Below, piece after piece: positions 42,439 to 52,800 of a DNA stretch of 64,000 nucleotides (position 1 is the first letter of the stretch; each line of letters begins with the position of its first letter). A program made the translations under genes and the position numbers. Source of the stretch: Fibrella forsythiae (GTDB taxonomy: Bacteria > Bacteroidota > Bacteroidia > Cytophagales > Spirosomataceae); the NCBI RefSeq assembly GCF_017353175.1, contig NZ_JAFMYW010000011.1, forward strand, positions 62,001 through 126,000, written 5' to 3'. Under the pieces are notes generated by a model, which was not told the origin of the DNA, made no database searches, and saw only the letters and a program-made list of their open reading frames with translations.

Positions 42439-43419
42439 ATGCTCTTCGATAATCACAACCGCCCAATAACGTACCTGCGGCTTGCCGTAACTGATCGCTG
42501 TAACCTGCGTTGCTTTTACTGTATGCCCGAAAGTGGTATAAAGTATTTGCCTAAAAATCAGTTACTTACGTACGAGGAGATGGAACGGGTTGTGGCTGTG
42601 CTGGCTCGGATGGGCGTATCCAAACTTCGGCTGACAGGCGGCGAGCCGTTTGTCAGAGCGGGGCTAATGCCGTTTATGGAACGGCTGTCAGTAATTCCGG
42701 GCCTGTCAGAAATTCACATGACAACCAATGGCGTGCTGACGGCACCACACGTAGCCGAAATGGCGCGCCTTGGGGTGAAGTCGGTGAACCTCAGCCTGGA
42801 TAGCCTCGATCGTGCCCGGTTTCACCAGATCACCCGCCGCGACGAATTACCGGCTGTGCTGGGTACGTTGGATGAACTGCTGGCGCATAACATCCGCGTG
42901 AAAATCAACGCGGTCGTGATGGATGGGCAGAATATTGAAGATCTTTACGCCCTGTCTGAACTGGCACGTACCCAGCCCATTGATGTGCGTTTCATTGAAG
43001 AAATGCCCTTCAACGGTGAAGGGAATCATTACCCGGTGCTCACCTGGACACACCAGCGGATCTTGCAGGAGCTACGGTCTTTTTATCCAGCACTCGAACA
43101 ACGTCCTGCTGCGCCTCATGCCACCGCCGCCACCTGGCAGGTGCCTGGTTATGTAGGTACGCTGGGTATCATTGCCGCCTATACGCGCACGTTCTGCGGA
43201 AGCTGCAACCGCATCAGAATGACCGCTCAGGGCATGTTGAAAACCTGCCTGTACGATGATGGCGTGCTCGATATTCGTGCGCTGATCCGGAGCGGCGCGT
43301 CTGATACTGAGTTGACGGCTGCATTCCTGAAAGCGTTCGCGCATCGACCTCTAAATGGATTCGAAGCCGAAAAACACCGCCAGCCCGTCACCGAATCGAT
43401 GTCGACAATTGGAGGGTAA
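42439..43419 (+). CDS. moaA: GTP 3',8-cyclase MoaA
   Basis: A ~326-residue radical SAM enzyme that performs the first step of molybdenum cofactor synthesis. The N-terminal Fe-S cluster is bound by CNLRCFYC, the SAM region by LTGGEP, and the C-terminal cluster by CGSCNRIRMTAQGMLKTC. The protein ends in Gly-Gly, as needed for activity in known MoaA. The open frame begins at 42322, but the ATG at 42439 gives the family start (LFDNHNRPITYLRLAVTDRC). No other moa/moe genes are in the window. The stop codon abuts a hairpin shared with the convergent hydrolase gene. Confidence 0.95.
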   Translation: MLFDNHNRPITYLRLAVTDRCNLRCFYCMPESGIKYLPKNQLLTYEEMERVVAVLARMGVSKLRLTGGEPFVRAGLMPFMERLSVIPGLSEIHMTTNGVLTAPHVAEMARLGVKSVNLSLDSLDRARFHQITRRDELPAVLGTLDELLAHNIRVKINAVVMDGQNIEDLYALSELARTQPIDVRFIEEMPFNGEGNHYPVLTWTHQRILQELRSFYPALEQRPAAPHATAATWQVPGYVGTLGIIAAYTRTFCGSCNRIRMTAQGMLKTCLYDDGVLDIRALIRSGASDTELTAAFLKAFAHRPLNGFEAEKHRQPVTESMSTIGG

Positions 43420-43444
43420 AGGGAATTAATTCTTAATTCCCTTT
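43418..43444. terminator. 12-bp hairpin overlapping both convergent stop codons
   Basis: AAAGGGAATTAA (43418-43429) pairs exactly with TTAATTCCCTTT (43433-43444) across a 3-base loop. The moaA TAA (43417-43419) overlaps its left edge. The TAA of the convergent hydrolase (43426-43428) is inside the stem, which also encodes that protein's last residues. The A and T ends would let it serve both strands. Confidence 0.75.
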
Positions 43445-44265
43445 ACTAACCGTTCAGCAACGGCTTTGTCATGCTCGTTGCCTGTCGCTGGTGCATCAAC
43501 AACCTGAATGTTGGCCGGCAGCCCCAGTTCTACAAGCGCATCAGTTTGAGGCTGTGAGGGACTGCCTTCTCCGCGAAACAGGGTGGTTGGCACGGTGAGG
43601 CGCTGTACGTTTTCGGCACGTTCGTGATCAAACGCTGCCTGGTAACCATGACTATACCCTGCACCGGCGTTCAACAACTCCATAGCTGCCTGATGTGTCT
43701 GCTCGGGTGTTGGCACCGGACCGATCCGGTGTGTCTCGCTCGTGGTAAACCAGGGGAAATACTGGTTGAGTCCGGAAGCTAGTTGCCAGGCCGTTTTCAG
43801 ATGGCCACCATCGGGGCGGGGAGTCAAATCGGGAAAAGGGTTGGCTGGTATGGCTTCTTTATCCGTTTGGCTTAACTGAAAGGCATTGTCTAGCACAACG
43901 TTGGCAACCTTATCGGGGTAGGCGTTGGCGTAGGCTATGGCCAACTGTGCGCCCATTCCTGTTCCGTACAGGATTACCTGTCTGAGGCCCATCTCGCGAA
44001 AGAAAGCTCGAAACGAAGGCAGGTAATCCTGTAACGACGTTGCCGGCCGGAGTAGGGCATCCGTACCACCGTAGCCGGGCATGTCGGGCGCCAAAATACG
44101 CATTTTAGGCCTTAGACCAGTTATTTCGGCAAATAACGGAGCAAGCATGGCCGAATTACCCGGTAATGTATGAAGCAGCACAATAGCCGTTTCGGCCGTG
44201 GCATCGCCTTGTTGGCGGTAATGCCAGTAACGGTTTTCAACGGCAAGCAAGTGGCGTGTAAGCAT
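43426..44265 (-). CDS. Alpha/beta hydrolase-fold protein with Gly at the nucleophile position
   Basis: A 279-residue alpha/beta hydrolase-fold protein without a signal peptide. The oxyanion strand reads AIVLLHTLPGNSAM and the loop LAPDMPGYGGTD, typical of epoxide hydrolase and haloalkane dehalogenase relatives. The nucleophile elbow is YGTGMGA, so the usual Ser/Asp/Cys is Gly103. A late Asn-Glu-His-Asp (residues ~263-266) could provide the His, but no clear acid is seen. Either it is catalytically degenerate or it works by other residues. It ends in the hairpin shared with moaA. Confidence 0.82.
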   Translation of the reverse strand: MLTRHLLAVENRYWHYRQQGDATAETAIVLLHTLPGNSAMLAPLFAEITGLRPKMRILAPDMPGYGGTDALLRPATSLQDYLPSFRAFFREMGLRQVILYGTGMGAQLAIAYANAYPDKVANVVLDNAFQLSQTDKEAIPANPFPDLTPRPDGGHLKTAWQLASGLNQYFPWFTTSETHRIGPVPTPEQTHQAAMELLNAGAGYSHGYQAAFDHERAENVQRLTVPTTLFRGEGSPSQPQTDALVELGLPANIQVVDAPATGNEHDKAVAERLVKGIKN

Positions 44266-44474
44266 GAATGAGGGTCAACGGAGTGGTCAAGATGTCGCAG
44301 CGTGCGTAATAGCCCAGAACGACTATAGAATTAACGAATTTACCCTGTATTTAGCCTTTTCCTTGAGCCAATATCGAGAATATGGAACATTGATCATGTA
44401 ATCCCTGTGATCGTGAAGCAATTGGCCGAATTTTATCTCGAAGCCGTTGACAAGGTGCCGGGATGAGGCGGTAT

Positions 44475-44512
44475 AAAAAACGGCGGCTTCAGTTCATAAA
44501 CTGAAGCCGCCG
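44475..44512 (-). terminator. Rho-independent terminator for the sigma factor gene
   Basis: CGGCGGCTTCAGTT (44481-44494) and AACTGAAGCCGCCG (44499-44512) form a perfect 14-bp stem with the loop CATA. On the minus strand it is followed by TTTTTT (44480-44475), the usual intrinsic terminator tail, about 45 bases after the sigma factor stop codon. The remaining 44266-44474 shows no gene or clear element. Confidence 0.9.
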
Positions 44513-44556
44513 ACTAGGTAAAGGGGAAGGGTAGGAGTAGTCTGGAAAGTTACTTG

Positions 44557-45144
44557 TCAGATGGCGAAACGCTCAATAGAAACGTGTTTCTTGAGGTTGC
44601 CCAGGGCACCGAAAATCAGGTTATACACTGATTGGATGTTGATATCCATGAGTTTCGAAATTTCTTCGTTGCCCATGTTCTGGTAAAATTTCAGGTAAAC
44701 AGCTTCACGCTGACGGCGGGGCAGGCGATCCAGCGCGCGGGTAAGGCAACTGTTCAGATGGGTGTCTTCTTCGTTCTGAATCAGGGCCATTTCATACGAA
44801 CGGTCACTATCGGTAAATCCTTCACCTGGACGCAGATCATCGGGGTTGCAGAATTTCTGTTCGGCAGTGATATGGCGAACCAGCTTGCGCTTGATGGAGG
44901 CCATTAAGTAGAACCGGACAGACGTAGTTGGGCCAATGTTTTGCCGGTGCCGCCAAAGTTCCACGAACAAATCGTGGATACAATCTTTGATCAACGCCCG
45001 ATCCTGCGAAAAGTGGCTGCAGTAATGAAACAGAACATTGACGTACTCCTGATAGAGTGTTGCGAACGCCGGTTGATTGCCAGACCGGAATTCGTCCCAC
45101 AACTTAACTTCATCAATTTTGGGAGACGTGCGCTGCCGAGCCAT
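44557..45144 (-). CDS. ECF RNA polymerase sigma-70 factor
   Basis: A 195-residue sigma factor with region 2 (FATLYQEYVNVLFHYCSHFS then KDCIHDLFVELWRHR) and region 4 (LDRLPRRQREAVYLKFYQNM, then NEEISKLMDINIQSVYNLIF). This is the Bacteroidota ECF type that often controls SusC/SusD or stress loci through a FecR anti-sigma. No FecR or anti-sigma gene follows; a strong terminator does. The gene is therefore monocistronic and its regulator must be elsewhere. Its targets cannot be inferred from context. Confidence 0.93.
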   Translation of the reverse strand: MARQRTSPKIDEVKLWDEFRSGNQPAFATLYQEYVNVLFHYCSHFSQDRALIKDCIHDLFVELWRHRQNIGPTTSVRFYLMASIKRKLVRHITAEQKFCNPDDLRPGEGFTDSDRSYEMALIQNEEDTHLNSCLTRALDRLPRRQREAVYLKFYQNMGNEEISKLMDINIQSVYNLIFGALGNLKKHVSIERFAI

Positions 45145-45312
45145 ATGGTTAGTAGATTAGTTAAGAGGACTACCGTAAACTTATAAATCTTTCCCTAATT
45201 ATTATCGGCATAATCCTAAAAAAAAGGCTCAACTGCAAGAAAAGTATCGTAGATGGGTAAAATAGTACACCCTATGTGCCTACGGCGTGTCTTGTCACAA
45301 ATTATGTTATGA

Positions 45313-46974
45313 TCATTTTACAACTTCCAAGCCGGTGAATCGAAAAGTGCGGCCATCGAAAAGTCCTTTGTCACTTAGCTTGAGTGATGGTATAACAAGC
45401 AGCGCCATAAAGCTGAGGGTCATGAAAGGGGCTGCAAGCGTACTCCCCAGCTCATCTTTCACAAACCGGTCGAGTTCGGTATACTGCTCAGCAACAACGT
45501 ACCCATCCACGTCGGTCATCAGGCCAGCCACGGGCAGTGGCAGAAGCTTACGTATATAGAGCGGCCCTGCTTCCTGCGCCAGCACACCCACGGCCGACAA
45601 GCCCCCCCTGGCCTGAATCACTGCGTTAACCGCCTGACATAAGCTTTCGTCGTCGCACCCAACGGCAGTGATGTTGTGTGAATCGTGCCCAACCGACGAA
45701 GCGATTGCTCCCTGCCTGAGCCCAAAGTTTTTGATGAACGCGATGGCTACCGGTGCATCTGCGTATCGGTTCACGACCACAATTTTGAGGATGTCGCGGT
45801 CAGGGTCGGCCACCCAGGCACCTTTCGATACGCTGCCTTCCAGATGTAGCTCGTTGGTGATTAGCTGTCCGTCAATGGCTTCGATCACCCGTAGCTGACC
45901 GTATGGCCGGTGGGCCTGGAGCCAGAAATCGGCGGGGTCTTTGGGGGGGCAGTTGAATTGGTTGACATGCTCACTCCGCTGATCGGGCAACAGCGTTTGG
46001 CCATCTTTGGCTACGGTCACGCCATTGATCACGGTTTCGAGTACCTTAAAACCGATCAGGTCACTTACCAGGATATAATCGGCCGGGTCGCCTTCGCGCA
46101 ATAGGCCCACGGGCAGCCGGTAATGCAGAACAGGGTTAATACAGGCAGCCCGGAGTACGTTCCAGCGGTTATAGCCCGCCCGAATGGCCCGCACCACCAA
46201 CTGATTGATGTGCCCTTCGGCCAGCGTATCCGGGTGTTTATCGTCGGAACAGAACATGACAAGCTGCGGAAACTCATCGACCAGCGGAATCAGGTCATCG
46301 AAATTCCGGGCGGCGCTGCCTTCCCGAATCAGGATATTCATACCCCGTCGGGCTTTGTCGAGGCCTTCGTCGTAGGTCGTGCATTCGTGATCGGTTTCAA
46401 TGCCCGCGTCGATGTAGCGCTGCGCGTCGTTACCACGCAGGCCGGGGGCGTGCCCGTCAACGGGCTTGCTGAAGGCTTTGGCGTAGGCGATCTTCATCAT
46501 CACATCGGGGTCTTCATTCAGTACGCCGGGGAAATTCATCATCTCGGCCAGATAGCCAATGTCGCGGCGGCCAAGCAGGTCCTTCACATCCTTCACACCA
46601 ATGGTAGCCCCGGCAGTTTCAAAGGGAGTGGCCGGCACGCAGGATGGGGCACCGAAACAGAATTTGAACGGGGTGCGTTCGGCGTCATCGAGCATGTATT
46701 CTACGCCCGCTACGCCTAATACGTTACCAATCTCATGCGGATCTGAAACCGTTGATACGGTACCATGTACTACGGCCATTCGCCCAAACTGAACGGGAGT
46801 CAGCAGCGAGCTTTCTACATGTACGTGCGCATCAACAAATCCAGGGAGCACATAGGGTTCGCCAACCCGTTCGGGGCCGAGACGGTCAATCTGCGCAATT
46901 CGGCCATGATCGAGATGGATGGTGCCGTAATAAATCGATTTGTCGAACAGATTCAGAATATTGGCAGTCAGCAT
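45313..46974 (-). CDS. ade: Adenine deaminase
   Basis: A metal-dependent amidohydrolase of ~553 residues that deaminates adenine to hypoxanthine in purine salvage. Metal-binding and active-site motifs are GFVDAHVHVESS, DGHAPGLRG, DHECTTYDEG and CSDDKHPD. The C-terminal half shows the family-specific GHDSHNITAVGCDDESL. Length is as expected. The ATG at 46974 (MLTANILNLFDK) is preferred over a GTG at 46989. It is divergent from the altronate dehydratase gene and appears monocistronic. Confidence 0.93.
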   Translation of the reverse strand: MLTANILNLFDKSIYYGTIHLDHGRIAQIDRLGPERVGEPYVLPGFVDAHVHVESSLLTPVQFGRMAVVHGTVSTVSDPHEIGNVLGVAGVEYMLDDAERTPFKFCFGAPSCVPATPFETAGATIGVKDVKDLLGRRDIGYLAEMMNFPGVLNEDPDVMMKIAYAKAFSKPVDGHAPGLRGNDAQRYIDAGIETDHECTTYDEGLDKARRGMNILIREGSAARNFDDLIPLVDEFPQLVMFCSDDKHPDTLAEGHINQLVVRAIRAGYNRWNVLRAACINPVLHYRLPVGLLREGDPADYILVSDLIGFKVLETVINGVTVAKDGQTLLPDQRSEHVNQFNCPPKDPADFWLQAHRPYGQLRVIEAIDGQLITNELHLEGSVSKGAWVADPDRDILKIVVVNRYADAPVAIAFIKNFGLRQGAIASSVGHDSHNITAVGCDDESLCQAVNAVIQARGGLSAVGVLAQEAGPLYIRKLLPLPVAGLMTDVDGYVVAEQYTELDRFVKDELGSTLAAPFMTLSFMALLVIPSLKLSDKGLFDGRTFRFTGLEVVK

Positions 46975-47143
46975 AAAACAGTTGGACACCCGAAAGCGGC
47001 GGGACGATTAGTAAAGATCAAATGTTGGCAAAAGGTATGAGGAATGGTAACGCTGAGCGGAAAGTTTTCGCTTACTTAGTTAAGGGTATATAGCCCGATA
47101 AGGCTACTTTTTCTCTTACTTACCGATTGAGTAACCAACTAAC

Positions 47144-48826
47144 ATGTCAGATTCCCTCCTGAAAATTCATCCCGACGATAACGTCATTGTGGCATTGACT
47201 GATTTGCCTGCGGGGGCAACAGTCAGTTACAACGGCCATACGTATACCCTGCCCAATGGGGTTGCGGCCAAGCATAAGTTTGTGACCGAGTCGCGCCAGA
47301 TCGGCGATCCGGTTTATATGTATGGCGTAACGGTAGGCCGGGCCACGCAGCCAATCGGGCAGGGTGAGGTCATTACCACGTTTAACCTCCGCCATGAGGC
47401 CGACCCGTATGGCCTGGCCCAGCGCCAGCCATACACCTATCAGGCTCCCGATGCATCCGCCTTTGCCAACCGCACGTTCATGGGGTATCACCGGGCCGAC
47501 GGGCGCGTAGGAACCCGTAATTACTGGCTGGTGATTCCGCTGGTGTTCTGCGAAAACCGGAATGTACTGACGCTTAAAGACGCTTTCGAGCGTGAGCTTG
47601 GCTACGCTCAGTCTGATCAGTACCGCGATCAGGTACGTGAGTTGCTCCACCTGTATCAGCATGGGCAGATCGACGTGATCAGAAAAATGGAACCGTTTGT
47701 AGCGCCTGAACAGAACAAGACCATTCATTCGGGAGACTCCATTTCGGGTGCGTTGCGCCGCCCGTTCCAGAACGTGGATGGTATCAAGTTTCTGACCCAC
47801 GAGATGGGTTGCGGCGGCACCCGGCAAGATTCGGCGGCGCTTTGTTCGCTGCTGGCCGGCTACATCAACAACCCCAACGTGGCGGGTGCAACAGTATTGA
47901 GCCTGGGTTGCCAGCATTTACAGACCGATATGCTCGAAAAAGAGGTTCGGCGACAGAATCCGCACGGTAAAAAGACCTTGCTGATGTATGAGCAGCAGGT
48001 TGGTACGGAATACGAGTTGATGACGCAGGCTATCAAAGACACGTTCCTGCGTTTGATCGAGGTAAACAAGGTAGAGCGGCAACCGGCCCCCCTCAGCGAA
48101 TTGTGTGTGGGCCTGAAATGCGGCGGGTCTGATGGGTTCTCCGGTATTTCGGCCAACCCGGCTATCGGTTATCTATCAGATCTGCTGGGTACGTTGGGTG
48201 GGCGAACCGTACTGGCCGAATTTCCGGAACTGTGTGGTGCCGAGCAAAACCTGATCGACCGGATGCCCGACGATCAACGCGCCGAGAAGTTCATAAACCT
48301 GATGGAAACCTACGCCGCGCAGGCTGAAGCCGCCGGGTCTGGTTTTGATATGAACCCCTCGCCGGGAAATATCAAGGACGGGCTCATCACCGACGCCATC
48401 AAATCGGCGGGGGCAGCGCGGAAAGGTGGCCTCGCCTACGTGGCCGACGTACTCGATTACACCGAACCCATTACGGCACCAGGGCTGAATCTGCTTTGTA
48501 CGCCCGGCAATGACGTAGAGGCTACTACAGGCATGGCGGGGTCGGGAGCAAACCTGATTCTGTTCACGACTGGTCTGGGTACACCAACAGGGAACCCGAT
48601 CAGCCCGGTTGTGAAGATTTCGACCAACACGAAACTAAAAAACAGAATGCCCGACGTCATCGATTTCGACAGCGGCCCGGTAATCGACGGTCAGCAGACC
48701 ATCGAACAGAACGGTGCCGCCCTGCTCGACTGGCTAGTAGGCCTGGCCTCAGGCACGTACCTGACCAAAGCCGAGCACCTCGGTCAGGATGATTTCATTC
48801 CCTGGAAACGGGGCGTATCACTTTAA
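47144..48826 (+). CDS. uxaA: Altronate dehydratase (UxaA family)
   Basis: A 560-residue UxaA-family dehydratase. An N-terminal SAF domain (about residues 1-85) is followed by the catalytic region: GYHRADGRVGTRNYW, HEMGCGGTRQDS, GLKCGGSDGFSGI, and CTPGNDVEATTGMAGSGANL. Altronate dehydratase forms 2-keto-3-deoxygluconate in galacturonate catabolism. Neighbouring uxaB or uxaC genes are absent, but an SDR gene follows 136 bases downstream and may provide a related sugar-acid dehydrogenase. The stop codon directly abuts a purine/pyrimidine hairpin. Confidence 0.9.
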   Translation: MSDSLLKIHPDDNVIVALTDLPAGATVSYNGHTYTLPNGVAAKHKFVTESRQIGDPVYMYGVTVGRATQPIGQGEVITTFNLRHEADPYGLAQRQPYTYQAPDASAFANRTFMGYHRADGRVGTRNYWLVIPLVFCENRNVLTLKDAFERELGYAQSDQYRDQVRELLHLYQHGQIDVIRKMEPFVAPEQNKTIHSGDSISGALRRPFQNVDGIKFLTHEMGCGGTRQDSAALCSLLAGYINNPNVAGATVLSLGCQHLQTDMLEKEVRRQNPHGKKTLLMYEQQVGTEYELMTQAIKDTFLRLIEVNKVERQPAPLSELCVGLKCGGSDGFSGISANPAIGYLSDLLGTLGGRTVLAEFPELCGAEQNLIDRMPDDQRAEKFINLMETYAAQAEAAGSGFDMNPSPGNIKDGLITDAIKSAGAARKGGLAYVADVLDYTEPITAPGLNLLCTPGNDVEATTGMAGSGANLILFTTGLGTPTGNPISPVVKISTNTKLKNRMPDVIDFDSGPVIDGQQTIEQNGAALLDWLVGLASGTYLTKAEHLGQDDFIPWKRGVSL

Positions 48827-48962
48827 AGGAGTAAAGGGAGAATGGAGGAAAGGGAGAATGGGGGAGAGGGAGCTTCGCGTGAGAAAGCCTTTTTCTTCCC
48901 TTTCCCCCATTCTCCCTTTCCTCCATTCTCCCTTTCCTCCTTTCTCCCTTTCCTCCTTTCTC
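48827..48962. repeat. Purine/pyrimidine inverted repeat between uxaA and the SDR gene
   Basis: The left arm (about 48833-48870) is built of GGGAGAATGGAGGAAAGG units. The right arm (48895-48961) is a longer run of the pyrimidine complement, CCTTTCCTCCATTCTCCC. About 36 bases pair with a single mismatch across a ~24-base loop. The element fills the intergenic gap up to the SDR start codon and shares a 21-base segment with the insertion inside the helicase gene at 10909-11008. Confidence 0.88.
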
Positions 48963-49736
48963 ATGTTTTCACTCAAAAACAAAACAACCCTCATTACGGG
49001 CGGCGCCAGCGGCATTGGGCTGGCTATATCAGAAACGTTCGCTCAGGCCGGGGCTACGGTACACATTCTGGAACTAAACCTGGCGGCGGCAGAAGCCGCC
49101 GCCGCCAACATTCGGGCGGCAGGTGGCCAGGCAAAGGCCTACGGGGTCGATGTGTCGGTGCAGGCAGCGGTGCAATCTGCGGTTGAGCAGATTGCCGCCG
49201 CCGGGCCTATTCATATACTGGTAAACAACGCGGGTATCGCCCATATCGGAAATGCCGAAACAACGTCTGAAACAGACTTCGACCGGGTTTTTTCGGTCAA
49301 CGTCAAGGGCGTCTATAATTGCCTTCATGCCGTACTGCCCCTGATGAAAGCCAACGGCGGCGGGGTGGTGCTGAACATGGCTTCCATTGCGGCTACGCTT
49401 GGGCTGAATGACCGGTTTGCCTACTCGATGAGCAAAGGGGCAGTGCTGAGCATGACGCTGTCGGTGGCCAAAGATTACCTGCCGCATAACATTCGCTGCA
49501 ATTGCATTTCTCCCGCGCGGGTGCATACGCCGTTTGTCGATGGGTTTCTGGCAAAAAATTACCCCGACCAGCAGGCCGAAATGTTTGCCAAGCTATCAGC
49601 AGCGCAACCGATTGGCCGGATGGGCACACCCGCCGAAGTGGCCGCGCTGGCGCTGTACCTCTGTTCCGAGGAAGCCGGTTTCCTGACGGGCTGTGATTAC
49701 CCCATCGACGGTGGTGTGGTCCGGCTGAGTACGTAG
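48963..49736 (+). CDS. Short-chain dehydrogenase/reductase (sugar or hydroxy-acid type)
   Basis: A 257-residue classical SDR with the cofactor motif TGGASGIGLA, NNAG in ILVNNAGIAHIG, and catalytic Ser...Tyr-x-x-x-Lys in NMASIAATLGLNDRFAYSMSK. The C-terminal GCDYPIDGGVVRLST end is usual for FabG-like and sugar-acid SDRs. The frame is open upstream through the repeat to 48789, but the protein family starts at the ATG at 48963. The preceding altronate dehydratase suggests a hexuronate or deoxy-sugar substrate, as a guess from position. Confidence 0.9.
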   Translation: MFSLKNKTTLITGGASGIGLAISETFAQAGATVHILELNLAAAEAAAANIRAAGGQAKAYGVDVSVQAAVQSAVEQIAAAGPIHILVNNAGIAHIGNAETTSETDFDRVFSVNVKGVYNCLHAVLPLMKANGGGVVLNMASIAATLGLNDRFAYSMSKGAVLSMTLSVAKDYLPHNIRCNCISPARVHTPFVDGFLAKNYPDQQAEMFAKLSAAQPIGRMGTPAEVAALALYLCSEEAGFLTGCDYPIDGGVVRLST

Positions 49737-49845
49737 TAGATGGTACGTATGTATGCCACTCGTAGGGCAGAACGACTCGTACAACCAATGTTTTGCCGAT
49801 ACGAAGTGAAGTGCGTTAGCCTGCCTTTCTCACCTTTCTCACACT

Positions 49846-52800
49846 ATGAACCTCAAAGGCTTATTTATGTTGGTAATAAGCCAGTTTGTGCTGGCTGGGT
49901 TAGCGCGGGCGCAGGCACCCATCGCAATTGCCGGGCGGGTGACTGATGGGGTGACTCAGAAGCCCGTGCCATTTGCCAGTGTGTATATCAACGCCTCTAC
50001 CCGGGGCACAACCGCCGACGGAGAGGGCCAGTATAAGTTGCCGGGCGTACCGTCGGGAACAATCGAAATTGTGGCGTCGGCGGTGGGATACGAAACCGTT
50101 AAGCAACTGATTCGGCTGGGAGATGTGAAGAATCGACGGATCAGTTTTATGCTCACGCCCGATGCAAAAGCCTTAAAGGCCGTTACGGTTAAGGCTAAGC
50201 GCCCGGCAGCCTACAACCGCATGCTCAAACAGTTCAAACGGGAGTTGCTTGGCGAAAACGCCGCCGCCGACAAATGTGTGATCACCAATATCGAAGCGGT
50301 ATCGCTGTCGATGGCCGATGGCCGGCTGGAGGCCAGTGCCTCTGAACCGCTGATCATCGAAAATAACTATTCGGGCTACCGGCTCATCTACCAGCTGTTC
50401 CATTTTGATAGCTACCGAGCTGCGACCTATTATGGCGGAACCAGCCGGTTTGAAGCGTTGACATCGGCAAATACCGAACAGGCTGAGCGCTGGGAACGTA
50501 ACCGGCAGCGGGTCTATCTTGGGTCGAGCCGCCACCTGCTGACCAGTCTGCTTGCGGGCACCCATGAACAGGACGGCTTTCTGGTGTATGAATCGCGGTA
50601 CAACGTTGCCGATGATCCGTCGGTACCCATTTTGGGGTTTGGAAAAGAGCCACCTTCCAAATTCGTTAAGGCAGACAGTCTTTTTACGCCCGCCGAGTTA
50701 CCTTCTGAACGGTATTTTTATTCGCCCAAGCCACTCGAGGTATTTTATACCCGGCAACGGGCCGCATCACCCTACCGCGATTTACCCTACGCCTATTCGC
50801 TTGTGCACATGCCAAAGGGGGCAGCCACCGTAACTGTCGATGGGTGGGTGGTGCACCCAAACGGTATGGAAATGCGGGGTACGTTAGGATCTGACCGGCT
50901 GGCTACCCTGTTGCCTGCTGATTGGCAACCGGCCTCAAAAAACGTGAAGCTCCAGACTGCAACACCTGATCAGGGTGTTGCGTTGCCAGCCGATGCGGTG
51001 ATTGATTCGCTGGCCGCAAATTGGTTATCGGCGCAAAAAAACACGGCTCCTGCGCTGTTTTTGCACCCGGATAAAGGCGTATACGCCACTGGCGACCGGT
51101 TGTTTTTTAGTGGATATGCGCTTGACCCCGCCACAAACCTGCCTACTGATAAAGCGCTTGCTGGCGAAGAACCATCGGTTCATGTTGAACTGATCGCACC
51201 TGGCGGTCGTCAGGTTGTTCATCAGTGGGTACGTATCAGTGCGGGGCGCACAAGCGGACATTTCCGGCTGTCTGACTCGCTTGCATCGGGGATATATCAG
51301 TTGCGCGCCTATACTGAAGGAGACAGCTATAACCTGCGGCCGGCTTTTGCGCGCAGTGTGACGATTATCAACGGGCTGCTACTGGGAAACGACGTACCCA
51401 AACCGGCAGGTACGCCAGCCGGACCCCTGCCGGTCGATGTGCAGTTTTTGCCCGAAGGTGGTCGCTGGGTGGCGGGATTGCCGTCGCGGATAGGTGTCAA
51501 AGCGGTTGATCGTCGTGGGCGGGGTATTCCGGTTTCTGGACGTATTTTGCTGGAACGAAGTGGCAAGGTGCTGCAATTTACTACCAATTCGGTGGGCATG
51601 TGTAGCGTTGAACTGGTGCCAATAGCCAACCAGACCTATACGGCTCAGGTACGTTGGGGCGCTGATTCCTCGACCATTGCCCTGCCCCGCGCCGACTCTG
51701 TGGGGCTGGTTCTGGCGGCAGATGTGGTCAGTGATAGCACCCGGCTGACCATTCGGGTACATGCCTCGCCACAACTGGCCGACCAACCGGTGTATCTGAC
51801 CGTGCAAAGCAAAGGTCAGCTTGTACAGCGAACCAAACTTCAGTTACAGAATGGGAAGGCAACTCTGTCGATTCTGGCGGCAAAACTGCCCGTTGGTGTG
51901 GCGCAGGTAACATTGTTTGATGCGAAGGGGCACCCGCAGGCCGAGCGATTGGTGTTTATTCCCGAACGATTCCTGCCCGTTGTGGCCGAAATAGCTACCG
52001 ACAAGCCGGCCTACGGCCCGCGCGAGATGGTAATGGTGTCGATTCGGGTGGCTGATGGGTTTGGCGATCAGCTGTCAATGATCGGATCGGCGGTGGTGAC
52101 GGATGCGCAGCAGGTGCCCGACGATAGTACGGAAGCGAACATACGAACGCACCTGCTCCTGACAGGCGAACTGCGAGGGAGCGTTGAGCAGCCTAATGAG
52201 TACCTGACTAATACGGACGTTGGCATTCGACGGGCGCTCGATGATTTATTGTTAACCCAGGGCTGGCGGCGTATCAACTGGCGGTTTTCGGCCGAAAAGC
52301 TACCAGAAGCCCCTCCACTGATGCCTGGCCTGGTTGTAGAAGGCACCCTGTTCGATAAAAAGGACCGGCCCCTCCCCGAGGCTAACCTGTTGATCACCTT
52401 TGCCGGAAATCCTGAAAATTCGTTCGCCCGCACGGCCCGCAGCGATAAGCAGGGACGCTTTACGCTCAACAGCCTGATGTTAACTGATACGGCAACCATA
52501 CAGATCAGGGCGATGGACACTGCTTTCAAAACCATTAAAAATACGCGCTTCACACTCAACGTACCCGGCCATTCTTTCGCCGTTACTGATTCGGCCAAAG
52601 CGCCGGATATGGCTACGTTGAAGCCCGTTCTTGCCGCCATTCAACAGCGGCAGGCGAGTGACCCCGGCCAGTATCGGAACAAGGATGTTCGGCAGTTGAA
52701 CGAAATTGTGGTGCGAACAAAACGACCCGACGATGATCGGGAAGCCCGGCGGGTGAGCCTGCACGGAACCCCGGACGCAACGGTTCTCTTCGACGAAAAC

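Noticed and set aside
48789-48962. N-terminal extension of the SDR protein through the purine/pyrimidine repeat
   Set aside because: The frame is open only because the repeat lacks stops. The residues are low complexity, and SDR homology starts at the ATG at 48963.
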